From: Mucilaginibacter celer
GTDB lineage: Bacteria > Bacteroidota > Bacteroidia > Sphingobacteriales > Sphingobacteriaceae
Direction of reading: 5' to 3'
Assembly: GCF_003576455.2 (NCBI RefSeq)
Contig: NZ_CP032869.1
Location: 5,332,001-5,396,000, forward strand
DNA length: 64,000 nucleotides
The notes under the pieces are model-generated. The model did no database searches. It saw only the letters and a program-made list of their open reading frames with translations, and was not told the origin of the DNA. Every line of letters begins with the position of its first letter. The stretch's first letter is position 1. The position numbers were made by a program, and so were the translations under genes. Positions 37,475 through 47,342 of this stretch are shown one piece after another.

Positions 37475-37747
37475 ATGATCGTCTTCTGTCTTTTTATAAT
37501 AATTGGTATCTGCAATTTGTATTTTGGATGTCAAAGCCTCTGGTTGTATGAATCAGGAAGGATAAATACTCATAAACGATTTTCCTTGAAACTTCTCAAT
37601 CTCGTTATTAAAAAAGAGATTGATCCGATAGTTGTAAAAAAACTGGCAAACATAAAAAAAGCTTATATCGCCTATTTGATATTATTTTACATTGCAGTTT
37701 CGGGTGCCGTGCTTATGGTTTATATGGCCGCAAATTCGAAAAACTAA
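37475..37747 (+). CDS. Small membrane protein, unknown
   Basis: 90 aa from ATG 37475; the frame could start at a TTG at 37436 but the ATG begins directly with the first membrane helix (MIVFCLFIIIGICNLYFG). A second helix lies near the end (AYLILFYIAVSGAVLMVYMAA). The loop between is basic (NTHKRFSLKLLNLVIKKE). No family recognised. Divergent from tetR; whether it takes part in efflux is unknown. Confidence 0.55.
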   Translation: MIVFCLFIIIGICNLYFGCQSLWLYESGRINTHKRFSLKLLNLVIKKEIDPIVVKKLANIKKAYIAYLILFYIAVSGAVLMVYMAANSKN

Positions 37748-37865
37748 ATGTACTATTGTTCGCCGAGGGCAACGGTGGAGCATAGCAAGCGGCATTCGTT
37801 ATTCCCGATAAATAAGAGCTTAGTGTTATAATACCAACATTGGCCGCTCATTTGCCGCGGAGGCT

Positions 37866-38100
37866 GTTACTTTTGGCTTGGCCCAAAAGTAACCAAAAAC
37901 CCAAGACAGAAAAAAGCTTCAGCCCACAAGGCCATACTCCCGGCCCGCTTTTCTGTCAGGCCACCGCGCTTGTTGCATCTAATTCGTAAATTAAAAGACC
38001 TTGCGACTTTGCCCTCCTTTGCGCTCTTAAATTCTCAAACCATCCACAAAAAAAATCTTTGCGGCTTTGCGCCTTTGCGTGACTAATTCTCAAACTATGC
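37866..38100. repeat. Repeat-filled gap before the hybrid kinase
   Basis: The 360-bp gap 37748..38107 holds three structures. An inverted repeat GTTACTTTTGG/CCAAAAGTAAC (37866..37876, 37883..37893). A pair GACAGAAAAAAGC / GCTTTTCTGTC flanking a G/C-rich loop (about 37905..37958). From about 37999 to 38095 there is a degenerate, CTTTGCG-rich tandem stretch (two clusters). All are of types seen between Bacteroidota genes. No gene is seen. Confidence 0.65.
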
Positions 38101-38107
38101 ACAAAAC

Positions 38108-41100
38108 TCACCCAAACACCTGCACCTTCTCCAACACCTCAACCAACTCCTCCAACCTCATCGGTTTTGACAAATAATCATCCATACCTGCTTTGATACA
38201 CACATCGCGGTCTTCCTGCATGGCGTTGGCAGTCATGGCTACTATATAGGGTTGCCTGCCTCCCTGCGCGCGGATGTGCCCGGTGGTTTCCAGTCCATCC
38301 ATATCGGGCATCTGGATATCCATCAATATCGCATCATAGTGTTTTTTAGCCAGCATTTCGAGTACGATCTTACCGTTCAGGACCATATCGGGTTTGTAAC
38401 CCAATTTGGCTAATGCCCGTTCAATCAGTTTCTGGTTAATGGTATTATCCTCGGCCACTAAAATCCGCAGCGGGTGGTTTTGCGCAAAATCTGCAGGGAG
38501 TACATTTTTGGATATAGTTTCAGGTGCAGGAGCTTCTTCCTGGTTAAAGGCCTTGTAAATGCTCATGCATAAATGATACTGCTTAACCGGTTTTACCAAT
38601 ATAGATGAGAACAGACCCGGATATTTGCTCCTCGTTTCATCACCTATCGAGCTCAACATCACAATAGGCAGCCAGTTGTATTTCGCTTTTACCTCGTTGG
38701 CTAAACCTATGCCATCCATACCGGGCATCTCCATGTCGGTAATCAGCAATTTAAAACCACTGTCTTTTTCCAATATTTCCAAAGCTTCGTATGCCGAGGA
38801 AGCAGTTACCGGCTTTAGTTTCCAGTGCTCCAATTGCGTACGGAGGATGAACAGGTTGGTATCGTTATCATCAACAATTAACACACGCAAGCCTTGAAGC
38901 ATGGCCAGATCGCACAGCAACGGCGTACGTACCGGGTTTTTGCTTTGCACCGTTTTAATGGAAAAGCTAAACACCGAGCCTTCGCCATAACGGCTTGCCG
39001 CCGAAATTTCGCCGCCCATCAGGTGCACCAGGCGCTCGCAAATAGCAAGCCCTAAACCGGTACCGCCATATTTGCGGGTGGTTGACGAATCAACCTGCGA
39101 AAAGGCTTTAAACAGCTTGCCAATTTTTTCTTCGGGGATGCCGATGCCCGTATCCTTCACACCAAAACCAATTTCAATACTCTCGGCAATTTGTTCCTTC
39201 AGGAAAACTTTTACAAAAATCTCGCCTTTGGTGGTGAATTTGATGGCATTGTTAATGAGGTTGATGAGCACCTGCTTTATCCGCAGACTGTCGCCAACAA
39301 TGTGGATGGGCACATCTTCGTCGATATGATAGATCAGGTCGATCTTTTGCTGGGCGGCGCGTTGGGCAAACAGTTCCATTACTTCCTCAACCGTGGCCCG
39401 CAAATCAAAATCCTCATGCTCAATATCCATCTTGCCCGATTCGATCTTCGAAAAATCGAGGATATCGTTGATCACGCTCAGCAAGCTTTCGCCGCAATTG
39501 ATGATGGTATCGGTATACTCGCGCTGTTCAAAATCAAGTTTGGTTTCCCCAAGCAGCGATGCCATGCCAATCACACCGTTCATCGGTGTCCTGATTTCGT
39601 GGCTCATGGTAGCCAGGAAGATACTTTTGGCCTGGTTGGCCTTTTCGGCTTCTTCGCGGGCCTGGTGTTCCTGCTCTTTCTGGATGGTAAGTTCTTCGTT
39701 CAGTACCTGCAAATGTTCTGATTGCACCTGCAGTTCTTCCGATTGTACCTGTAATTCTTCGGCCTGGGCATGCAGCTCTTCGTTGGCCTCCTGCAACTGC
39801 TCAGATTTTTGAACCACCTCACGGGTACGCTCTTTTACCAGCCGTTCAAGTTCTTCTTTTTGGCGTTGGATGGCATTGATCCGGTAAGCGTAAAAGCTAT
39901 ATGCCGCTGCAATAATCAGGATAACAACCAATAGCCTGAACCACCAGGTAACCCAAAACGGCGGGATGATGACAATAGTTATCGATGCTCCTTTTGTGTT
40001 CCATACGCCATCATTATTAGATGCTATTACGCGGAATACATAAGTACCCGGATCAAGATTGGTGTAAGCCGCTCGCTTTTCGGTACCTGCATCAATCCAT
40101 TGTTTATCAAAACATTCCAGCTTATATTTATATTGGTTATTGCGGCTTACTATGTAATTAAGGGCTATAAAATTGAAAGCAATGGCAGACTGGTTATAGT
40201 TAAGCGTAATTTTTTCGGTAAATCCGATTTTTTTCTTCAATAGCGAATCGGCTGCGCCCGTTAATACCGATTTATTAAAGAGCTGAAAATCGGTGATATA
40301 AACCGGAGGAATAACCGTGTTAGGCTTAATATTGCGGGGATAAAAACTGTTGAAGCCTTTTATGCCGCCAAAAAACATTTCGCCGTCACGGGTTTTTAAA
40401 TAGGCATTGGCTTCAAACTCAATATCCTGCAAACCATCGTAAGGACTAAACTGTTTGTTTTCGCCGGTTTGCGGGTTAAGCCTGTTGATGCCGGTTGAAG
40501 TAGAGATCCAAAGCGCGTGGTTTTCGTCCTCGGTTATACCTTTAATAAAATCGGTGGCGAGGTTACCTTTATGAGTGTAGAGATTAAAAGTATTTTTAGC
40601 CTTATCAAACAAATATAAACCGGCCATCCCTATCCAAATACGTCCTCTGCTATCGGCAAATATCACCCGCGAATCGGTGTTTTTCTTCAGGTGATCAAAG
40701 TAATGGGTAAAGCGCCCGGCACTTAAGTTATAACAATTAAGGCCCCCATCATCGGTACCAAACCAAACATTACCATCTTTGTCTTCTCCTGCCGATACTA
40801 CGTTTTTCCCTTTAAAACCTGTTTTACCATCGGCACCTTTCAATACCCTTGTAAAGCTATGGGTTTTAGGGTTGAGCAGGTTTAAACCGCCAAAATAGGT
40901 GGTTACCCAAAAATTGCCTTTGCTATCCAGCAGCATCCGCTGCATAAAATCAGAGCTCAGGGCACCGGCATTTTTAGGATTGGCTTTAAAGCGGGTAAAA
41001 GTTCCTGTTGAGGTATTCATCAGGTTAAGGCCACCTCCCCAGGTGCCTACCCACAGATTGCCCTGTGCATCTTCGGCTATATCCTGTATCGCATCTGATG

Positions 41101-42337
41101 AAATACTCGAGGGGTTTTGCGGATCATGTTTATATTGGCGAAACAGGCCCGTTTTACGGTCGAACCTGTTTAAGCCACCTCCGTCTGTACCCACCCAGAT
41201 GTTGCCTTTGCTATCTTCAAAAAAAGCCTTTACATCATTATAGCTCAAAGTATTTTGGTTGATACCCTGGCGATAGAGTCTGAATTTATCGGTGCCGGCA
41301 GTGTACAGATTAATGCCACCGCGGTGGGTGCCTATCCAAAGGTTATGCTGCACATCCTCATAAATAGCCGATACGGTGGTGTTGGAGATACTGCCTGCAT
41401 TTTCGGGCTTTGGAAAGTATTTAACAAAAGTGTTGTTTTTGGCATCAAACCAGTTCATGCCCTGGTTAAAGGTACCAACCCAAATGCTGCCATCCTTATC
41501 GCACATCACCTGCAATACCAGGTTGCCCGAAAGGCTGCCGGCATCCGTATCATTGTGTGCAAAAAGCTTAAATTGTTTGGTGGTGGCATTCAAGCGCCCT
41601 ACGCCTGTACCACTGATCCCTATCCAAAGGTTATCAGCCCGGTCGGCAGTTATCGAAACGATGGGGCTTGCAATAACTTCGGCAACATTTACGGGGTTGA
41701 AGGCTTTGGTGGCTGCGTTAAATGTACTGAGGCCGTGCGGAGTACCTACCCAAAGTGTTTTGGCTGCATCCTGGTAAAGGGTGTTAATGGTATCGCAAAC
41801 CAAACCCGGAAAATTACCATGTGCAAAATTCTGAGGGCGGCAGGTATTTATATCAAGCAGGCGAATCCCCTTGCCCTGCGTACCCACCCAAACGTTATGG
41901 TCATCATACCGGTACAAGGTATTGATCCCTGTATTGTTAAAGCCGCAACGTGTAAACTTACCCGTTACCGGGTCAAATTTATTGAGGTTATAATTGGTAC
42001 CTATCCATAGTTTATGATTGGCATCCTCATAAATACAATTGATAAAATTATCGCTGATACTGGTTTTATCGGCAGGGTTGTTACGGTAGATCACTACTTT
42101 CGAGCCATCATAACGGTTAAGCCCATCGCGGGTGCCAAACCACATAAAACCGCGGCTATCCTGAAAAATACAATTGATGGTAGTATTTGAAAGGCCTTGT
42201 TCGCTGCTGATATGCCTGAAGCGCGAATCGGAGATCTGGGCAAGGGTTGTTAAGGGCCACCAGCATAATAAAAACAGTATACACTTTAAAAAAAGTTTAA
42301 TACAGCAGCGGTTTACCGCAAATTTTGGATCGGCCAT
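38108..42337 (-). CDS. Hybrid two-component sensor with reg_prop propeller and two receiver domains
   Basis: 1409 aa. Signal peptide (about 1-34), then a reg_prop beta-propeller sensor built of many LWIGT/VWVGT-type repeats (to about 690), a Y_Y_Y domain (near 730-790), a membrane helix near residue 800 (LLVVILIIAAAYSFYAY), a Gln/Glu-rich coiled coil (about 825-890), HisKA with MSHEIRTPMNG (about 907), HATPase (KYGGTGLGLAI), receiver 1 (LIVDDNDTN, about 1149) and receiver 2 (LVAEDNTINQ, about 1294; the phospho-Asp lies in ILMDIQMPDMDG). The sensor half is that of Bacteroidota HTCS regulators of glycan use, but the usual AraC DNA-binding tail is missing. The signal must go to a separate response regulator or act through phosphorelay. 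Confidence 0.92.
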   Translation of the reverse strand: MADPKFAVNRCCIKLFLKCILFLLCWWPLTTLAQISDSRFRHISSEQGLSNTTINCIFQDSRGFMWFGTRDGLNRYDGSKVVIYRNNPADKTSISDNFINCIYEDANHKLWIGTNYNLNKFDPVTGKFTRCGFNNTGINTLYRYDDHNVWVGTQGKGIRLLDINTCRPQNFAHGNFPGLVCDTINTLYQDAAKTLWVGTPHGLSTFNAATKAFNPVNVAEVIASPIVSITADRADNLWIGISGTGVGRLNATTKQFKLFAHNDTDAGSLSGNLVLQVMCDKDGSIWVGTFNQGMNWFDAKNNTFVKYFPKPENAGSISNTTVSAIYEDVQHNLWIGTHRGGINLYTAGTDKFRLYRQGINQNTLSYNDVKAFFEDSKGNIWVGTDGGGLNRFDRKTGLFRQYKHDPQNPSSISSDAIQDIAEDAQGNLWVGTWGGGLNLMNTSTGTFTRFKANPKNAGALSSDFMQRMLLDSKGNFWVTTYFGGLNLLNPKTHSFTRVLKGADGKTGFKGKNVVSAGEDKDGNVWFGTDDGGLNCYNLSAGRFTHYFDHLKKNTDSRVIFADSRGRIWIGMAGLYLFDKAKNTFNLYTHKGNLATDFIKGITEDENHALWISTSTGINRLNPQTGENKQFSPYDGLQDIEFEANAYLKTRDGEMFFGGIKGFNSFYPRNIKPNTVIPPVYITDFQLFNKSVLTGAADSLLKKKIGFTEKITLNYNQSAIAFNFIALNYIVSRNNQYKYKLECFDKQWIDAGTEKRAAYTNLDPGTYVFRVIASNNDGVWNTKGASITIVIIPPFWVTWWFRLLVVILIIAAAYSFYAYRINAIQRQKEELERLVKERTREVVQKSEQLQEANEELHAQAEELQVQSEELQVQSEHLQVLNEELTIQKEQEHQAREEAEKANQAKSIFLATMSHEIRTPMNGVIGMASLLGETKLDFEQREYTDTIINCGESLLSVINDILDFSKIESGKMDIEHEDFDLRATVEEVMELFAQRAAQQKIDLIYHIDEDVPIHIVGDSLRIKQVLINLINNAIKFTTKGEIFVKVFLKEQIAESIEIGFGVKDTGIGIPEEKIGKLFKAFSQVDSSTTRKYGGTGLGLAICERLVHLMGGEISAASRYGEGSVFSFSIKTVQSKNPVRTPLLCDLAMLQGLRVLIVDDNDTNLFILRTQLEHWKLKPVTASSAYEALEILEKDSGFKLLITDMEMPGMDGIGLANEVKAKYNWLPIVMLSSIGDETRSKYPGLFSSILVKPVKQYHLCMSIYKAFNQEEAPAPETISKNVLPADFAQNHPLRILVAEDNTINQKLIERALAKLGYKPDMVLNGKIVLEMLAKKHYDAILMDIQMPDMDGLETTGHIRAQGGRQPYIVAMTANAMQEDRDVCIKAGMDDYLSKPMRLEELVEVLEKVQVFG

Positions 42338-42626
42338 TTCAATGTAGGGGTATTATTTAATTGCGATATCAACAAATCATCATGCAGATGATTTACAAAA
42401 ATATTTATGCTGCCGGTACTTACGTTATTAAAATGCTAACGGCTTTAAAAGGCGTATTTATATTTTTGATACGGATATACGCAAAACTGTTAATAATGTT
42501 TCGATTTAAAAGCGCACAACCACCGGCTATAATATATTAACCGTTGAGTTGCTGCTTATTTAAAGCAACGCCTACAAATTAATAAAAAGCATTATTTATC
42601 TCCTCCTGCACGATAATTAAACCCAT
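42338..42626. other. Gap without a recognised feature
   Basis: 289 bp of A/T-rich sequence between the kinase start and the esterase stop. It should hold the kinase promoter on the minus strand. I see no gene, strong hairpin or repeat. Confidence 0.5.
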
Positions 42627-44129
42627 TTATTTCAGCACAAAACAAGCCGACGGACTGGCCTTATCATTATAAACATTGCTAAGCTGCACCGGCCCCGAAA
42701 CAGCATCAAAAACCACAATACTATTTTCGCCGGCAACAAAATGCGGCCATGTTTTGCCGCTCACTTCGCCGGGCGTTTTGCCTTTTATAAAGTTTACCCA
42801 GTTTTGGTGCATCTGCGCGGCCAATTGCTTTTCGGTATCGTTAAAGTTATTTTGCCTGGGGTTAAACCACAGGTAAGCCAGCTCATCGGCATGGGTAGCG
42901 CCTGTGCCATCGCGCTTATAATCAAAACGGTATAGCCATACATGGTTCCCGGCCTGGGCCAGGGTGTTGGCTAAGCGGTAGCTGTGCATCTGGTACATGT
43001 ATTGGGTTAACACTTTTAACGCGGCGCTATCGGCACTTGTTTTTTTTGCTTCGGTTTGATAGGCATCAAGCACATAACGGTAGTTATTGCCAAACCAGCC
43101 GTACAGCACCGTACTATCGGGTTGATTAAGGCGCTTATCGCCCGCTATAAACATTTTGCTTTCAAACTTATTGGTGCCGATAATGAAGCGCACCTTGCTG
43201 TTATTTAGTTTACGTACAGCCTGGTAGGCATCGCCGTCAATTACTACACCGTCGCTCACCGGCCCCCAGTAATTGGTGCCCTGTGCGCCGTTGGCAATTT
43301 TTGATTGGGCAGCTATGAGTTTTTCTGTTGATATTTTAAGCAGGTCGGCCGGTTTACTTACGCCAAGTTCGGTCATTAGCCGCTGCCTGATACCTTTGGT
43401 CGTAACCGAATCGCGGATGCATTGTACCCCGCCACTCTCTAAAACCTGCTGGCTATAATACCCTTTAGCCAGCGGCGTTGCCAGCAGGGCACTGCTAAGC
43501 TTTGCCCCTGCCGATTCGCCCATCACCGTTACCCGCGAGGCATCGCCACCCAAGGCAGCAATATTTTGCCTGATCCATTTAAGGGCCATGATAAGATCAA
43601 GCAGACCATTATTTGCCGAAGTTTTATAGGCGTTATTAACATCACCCAAATACATAAAGCCAAAAACACCAAGACGGTAATTGATGGTAACCGTTACCAC
43701 ACTATCATCGTCGGCAAAGGCGTGACCGTTCATGCCCATGCCCGAGCCACCGGTAAGCGCTCCCCCGTGCACCCAAACCAACACGGGCAGTTTGGCATTT
43801 TTATCGGTAGTTGGGGTGTAAACGTTTAGCGACAGGCAATCTTCACTTCCTTTTAATTCGGCACCACCCTGTGCTGCCATGCTGCCAAATTTCTGGCAGG
43901 ATAAGGTATCCTTCCACGGTGCCGCCGGCTGGGGCGGCATAAAACGCAAAGGACCAACAGGCGCTTTAGCATACGGAATGCCTTTAAACACCAATGTTGG
44001 CCCTTCTTCAATTCCTTTTATCCATCCGCCGGATATTTTGGTTGTTACTGTTTGTGCTGCCGAGTTTAAGTTGAATACAATGATCAGCAAAAAAGCACAG
44101 GTTAATACCCGGCAGATGTTTTTTTCCAT
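42627..44129 (-). CDS. Type-B carboxylesterase/lipase, exported
   Basis: 500 aa with a signal peptide (about 1-25, ending SAAQ). Alpha/beta-hydrolase of the COesterase (PF00135) family: oxyanion-hole HGGALTGGSG (about 120), nucleophile Ser in GESAGAKLS (about 205), acid Glu in GTNKFESKMF and His in ATHADELAYLW. Conserved QNIAALGGDASRVTVMGESAG run is typical. It would cleave carboxylic esters in the periplasm or outside; the natural substrate is unknown but acetyl or feruloyl groups on polysaccharides are reasonable guesses. Single gene downstream of the hybrid kinase on the same strand. Confidence 0.9.
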   Translation of the reverse strand: MEKNICRVLTCAFLLIIVFNLNSAAQTVTTKISGGWIKGIEEGPTLVFKGIPYAKAPVGPLRFMPPQPAAPWKDTLSCQKFGSMAAQGGAELKGSEDCLSLNVYTPTTDKNAKLPVLVWVHGGALTGGSGMGMNGHAFADDDSVVTVTINYRLGVFGFMYLGDVNNAYKTSANNGLLDLIMALKWIRQNIAALGGDASRVTVMGESAGAKLSSALLATPLAKGYYSQQVLESGGVQCIRDSVTTKGIRQRLMTELGVSKPADLLKISTEKLIAAQSKIANGAQGTNYWGPVSDGVVIDGDAYQAVRKLNNSKVRFIIGTNKFESKMFIAGDKRLNQPDSTVLYGWFGNNYRYVLDAYQTEAKKTSADSAALKVLTQYMYQMHSYRLANTLAQAGNHVWLYRFDYKRDGTGATHADELAYLWFNPRQNNFNDTEKQLAAQMHQNWVNFIKGKTPGEVSGKTWPHFVAGENSIVVFDAVSGPVQLSNVYNDKASPSACFVLK

Positions 44130-44270
44130 ATTGATGTTTTACTATACTATAAGTGGCGGGCGGCTTAAGTGCATTATAAGCACTAACCGGTTATACAAAT
44201 ATCATTAAAGAGAACCTAATTTTAAACATAAACCCAGGCTTCAACTTACAGTTCGAGGCAAAATTGGTAA

Positions 44271-46028
44271 TTATTTATCCCTGGCCACTTCGGCCCGCAT
44301 CTTCTTCACTTCGGCGGCGGTAACAAGGCTGCTGTTGTTGCCAAAATTATTGCGGATGTAGGTTAGTACCGCAGCAATATCAGCGTCGCTCAAAAAATCG
44401 TGTTTGGGCATGGCGCTGTTGTACGGGTGATTTTTCACTTTAATGGGGCCATCCAGGCCTTTCAGCAATACACGTATGGCCAGGTCTTTATCCATGTATT
44501 TCCCGCCGGTTACCCACTCCGATCCGCTTAGCGGCGGAATCATGTTACCATCACCCCGACCGTTTTTTTGGTGGCAGTTGGCACAATAGGTATTGTAAAC
44601 TTTAGCGCCGCCTTTAAGCATGCCGGTTTGCAAATCACTTTTCATTACATCGGGCAGGCGGAAGCCGGGCAGTTTTTTGCGTTGCTCCATGCCGGCCAGC
44701 TGTGTTGGAGTAAATTGGGTTTTATCGCCGGTGTAGCTCACTTTCCAAACTTTGCCTTTTTCTGTTTCGCTGATATAAAGCGAGCCATCAGGCCCCATAG
44801 CCAAACCCATAGGGCGGTAAGTTGCTTCGCTAACGCTTACTACGGTGTTTTTACCCGCAAACCCATCGGCAAAAATTTCCCATGCGCCGGCAGGCCTGCC
44901 ATTTTTAAAAGGCACAAAGCATACAAAAAAGCCGGCCTGCGGGTATGGCGAGCGGTTGGTTGATCCATGAAAAGCTATAAAAGCCCCGTCTTTATACCTC
45001 GCCGGGAATTGGTTGCCGGTGTAAAACAACAAATCGTTAGGAGCCCAATGTGCGGCGAAAGCCATAATGGGTTGGGTGTATTTGGCACCATTGCCCGCTT
45101 TTTTACCATCGCCGCCGTACTCGGGGTTAAGTAGTTTTTTCTTTTTTATGGGATCATAATAGTAATAAGGCCAGCCTGCATCAGTGCCTTTGGTCACTTT
45201 GATAAACTCTTCGGCAGGCAGCACGGCGCTTTGCCAGGCCGTAAACACTTTGGGGAATTGCAGGCGCAAGTCGTCGCGGCCGTGAGCTACTACGTACAGG
45301 CAGTTATCGACAGTGTTCCAGTCCATTGCCACAATACTGCGCATTCCGGTGGCATAACGGATGCCATCAGCCTGAGTTTGATTTGGCTTAGCCTCATCAA
45401 ACTGCCAGATGCCCCCATATTGCTGCAAAAGCGGACAGCCCTTTATTCCCTTCGATCCCGGAACGCGGTTCTGCTCCTGGCAGGCATTGGATGGTGCGCC
45501 GTAAGCTACATACATGTGCCCTGCACCGTCAAAAGCAAGTGGTTTGGCGTCATGCTCGTGCGGGGCGGTGGCATCGTGCAATATCAATTCTAAAGGAGCA
45601 TCGGGCACCAGTGTTTGCGTGTTTAATTTAACACGGTAAACATTAGCCTCCGAGCTGAAGTACAAATAACCGTTATGTACCCGCATACCTGTACCGTACG
45701 GACCTTTATCCTCATAATCAGCAAACTTTTTAATGATGTCTGCACGGCCATCCCTATTGGTATCTCGCATGGCCACGTTGCCGCCAATCGAATCGGGAAA
45801 GCGGAGTTTTACATAGATATCGCCATTGCTGTTAACCGCAATGTGCCTTGCGCGGCCTTCCAGGCTGTCAACAACAACAACAGCTTTAAACTTGCCGGGC
45901 AGGAACAAGCCTCCATTGGCAGTATCCCTGGCTGGCAGCGTTATTTTTATGCCGATGTTTTTAAAACTGATAACAGAAAGCGCGCACAGCATCAGTAAAA
46001 TACCGATCACGGTTGTTTTATTTTTCAT
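44271..46028 (-). CDS. PQQ-type sugar dehydrogenase fused to cytochrome c
   Basis: 585 aa from ATG 46028, which starts a clean signal peptide (MKNKTTVIGILLMLCALSV); the longer frame would add 16 unrelated residues. Residues ~40-460 form a beta-propeller of the glucose/sorbosone dehydrogenase class (RDTNRDGRADIIKKF, GPYGTGMRVHNGYLYFSS, YRPMGLAMGPDGSLYISETEKG). A C-terminal cytochrome c domain follows: heme site YCANCHQK (about 481-488) and a distal Met in YNSAMPKHD. Such proteins oxidise sugars or alcohols in the periplasm and pass electrons through the heme. The cofactor is predicted, not visible. Confidence 0.87.
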   Translation of the reverse strand: MKNKTTVIGILLMLCALSVISFKNIGIKITLPARDTANGGLFLPGKFKAVVVVDSLEGRARHIAVNSNGDIYVKLRFPDSIGGNVAMRDTNRDGRADIIKKFADYEDKGPYGTGMRVHNGYLYFSSEANVYRVKLNTQTLVPDAPLELILHDATAPHEHDAKPLAFDGAGHMYVAYGAPSNACQEQNRVPGSKGIKGCPLLQQYGGIWQFDEAKPNQTQADGIRYATGMRSIVAMDWNTVDNCLYVVAHGRDDLRLQFPKVFTAWQSAVLPAEEFIKVTKGTDAGWPYYYYDPIKKKKLLNPEYGGDGKKAGNGAKYTQPIMAFAAHWAPNDLLFYTGNQFPARYKDGAFIAFHGSTNRSPYPQAGFFVCFVPFKNGRPAGAWEIFADGFAGKNTVVSVSEATYRPMGLAMGPDGSLYISETEKGKVWKVSYTGDKTQFTPTQLAGMEQRKKLPGFRLPDVMKSDLQTGMLKGGAKVYNTYCANCHQKNGRGDGNMIPPLSGSEWVTGGKYMDKDLAIRVLLKGLDGPIKVKNHPYNSAMPKHDFLSDADIAAVLTYIRNNFGNNSSLVTAAEVKKMRAEVARDK

Positions 46029-46280
46029 TACAGGCAGACAGATTATGCTTAAACGGGACGGTTGCTTAAAAAGCAAGTCCTGCTATAAAAGCGATTTTGA
46101 TGGCAAATGTTTAGTTAAGATTTTATTTTTTGAAGAGATGATGGTTATAAACGCGGGAAGTAGTGGGGATGTAGGGGATTGAGAATCTTCCCGAACCCAA
46201 TAGCCCGAAATCGTTTTTGTACAACAGATAGCTTTTTGTAAATTGATATCGATTAATATTTTAATGATAGCTTTGTATTT

Positions 46281-47336
46281 ATGGACTATATTGAAATAAA
46301 AGGGTACAAATCCATCAGGGAGGCCAAAGTGGAGTTAAAACCGATTAATATTTTGATTGGCGCTAACGGCTCGGGTAAGAGTAACTTTATTTCATTTTTT
46401 GATTTTTTAAATAGAGTTGGCACACAAAACCTTACAGAATATACAGGTCGAAGCGGTGGCGCAGAAAAGTTTCTATATCAAGGCAGCAGGGTGACTCCCC
46501 AAATAAGTGCATCTATTTCTTTCGAAAAAGGAATAAATACCTATTCATTTACCGTAGAAAGTGAAAATGACGGATTTATCTTTACAAAAGAGCAATTGTG
46601 GTTTCGAAATATTGCAAAAGATATCACAAATTTCAAGCCGGAATCTTCTGTTAAAACAACATCAACGGATATTGCAAAATATATAAGAGAACATTTAGAT
46701 GGCCTGAAAAAATATCATTTTCATGATACCGGTAAAAACTCGCCGTTCACTCAAATGAGCAATGTACAAAATGGCTCTTACCTCTTTTATGAAGATGGAA
46801 GAAATCTTGCGTCATTCTTAAATCACATAAAGCAAAATGAGCAAATTGTATATAATCGCATCATAAAAACCATTCAAAGCGTCGCTCCCTACTTTTCCGA
46901 TTTCTTTTTACAAGCTAATGAAGAAGGCCATATTCGGTTGCAGTGGCAGGATAAATACAGTTCAACTATTTATGGGGCCTCAGATCTTTCTGACGGCACT
47001 ATTAGATTTATTGCACTATCTGCTTTATTCTTGCAACCAAGATTACGAAAAAGTATAATTATCGATGAACCTGAACTGGGATTGCACCCGTTTGCTATTA
47101 CAAAGTTGGCCGGCATGATAAAAAGTGCAGCATCGAGGGGTACACAAGTGATTGTTGCCACTCAATCAGCAGAACTTCTTAATTATTTTGAACCGGAAGA
47201 TATCATTACAGTCGACCAAATTAATGGGCAAACCGAATTTAAACGGTTGCAAAGAGACCAACTATCAGTTTGGCTCGATGACTATTCGATAGGTGATTTA
47301 TGGCAACAAAATATTATTACGGGAGGGCAGCCGTAA
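46281..47336 (+). CDS. AAA ATPase (AAA_21/OLD-like), probable defence protein
   Basis: 351 aa. SMC/OLD-like N-terminus MDYIEIKGYKSIREAKVEL, Walker A IGANGSGKSN (about 26-35), ABC-signature-like DLSDGTIRFIAL (about 237-248), Walker B SIIIDEPELGLHP (about 263) and a following His/Gln switch (VIVATQSAELL). It lacks an attached TOPRIM domain, but the next gene, 6 bp away, encodes a DUF4276 protein that may supply it. The pair thus looks like a split OLD-type system similar in plan to PARIS. It is visibly more A/T-rich than the genes on both sides, a sign of transfer. Confidence 0.85.
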   Translation: MDYIEIKGYKSIREAKVELKPINILIGANGSGKSNFISFFDFLNRVGTQNLTEYTGRSGGAEKFLYQGSRVTPQISASISFEKGINTYSFTVESENDGFIFTKEQLWFRNIAKDITNFKPESSVKTTSTDIAKYIREHLDGLKKYHFHDTGKNSPFTQMSNVQNGSYLFYEDGRNLASFLNHIKQNEQIVYNRIIKTIQSVAPYFSDFFLQANEEGHIRLQWQDKYSSTIYGASDLSDGTIRFIALSALFLQPRLRKSIIIDEPELGLHPFAITKLAGMIKSAASRGTQVIVATQSAELLNYFEPEDIITVDQINGQTEFKRLQRDQLSVWLDDYSIGDLWQQNIITGGQP

Positions 47337-47342
47337 GCAATT

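Noticed and set aside
37999..38095. Possible CRISPR-like array
   Set aside because: The CTTTGCG-rich units are irregular and have no constant spacers; no cas genes in the window.
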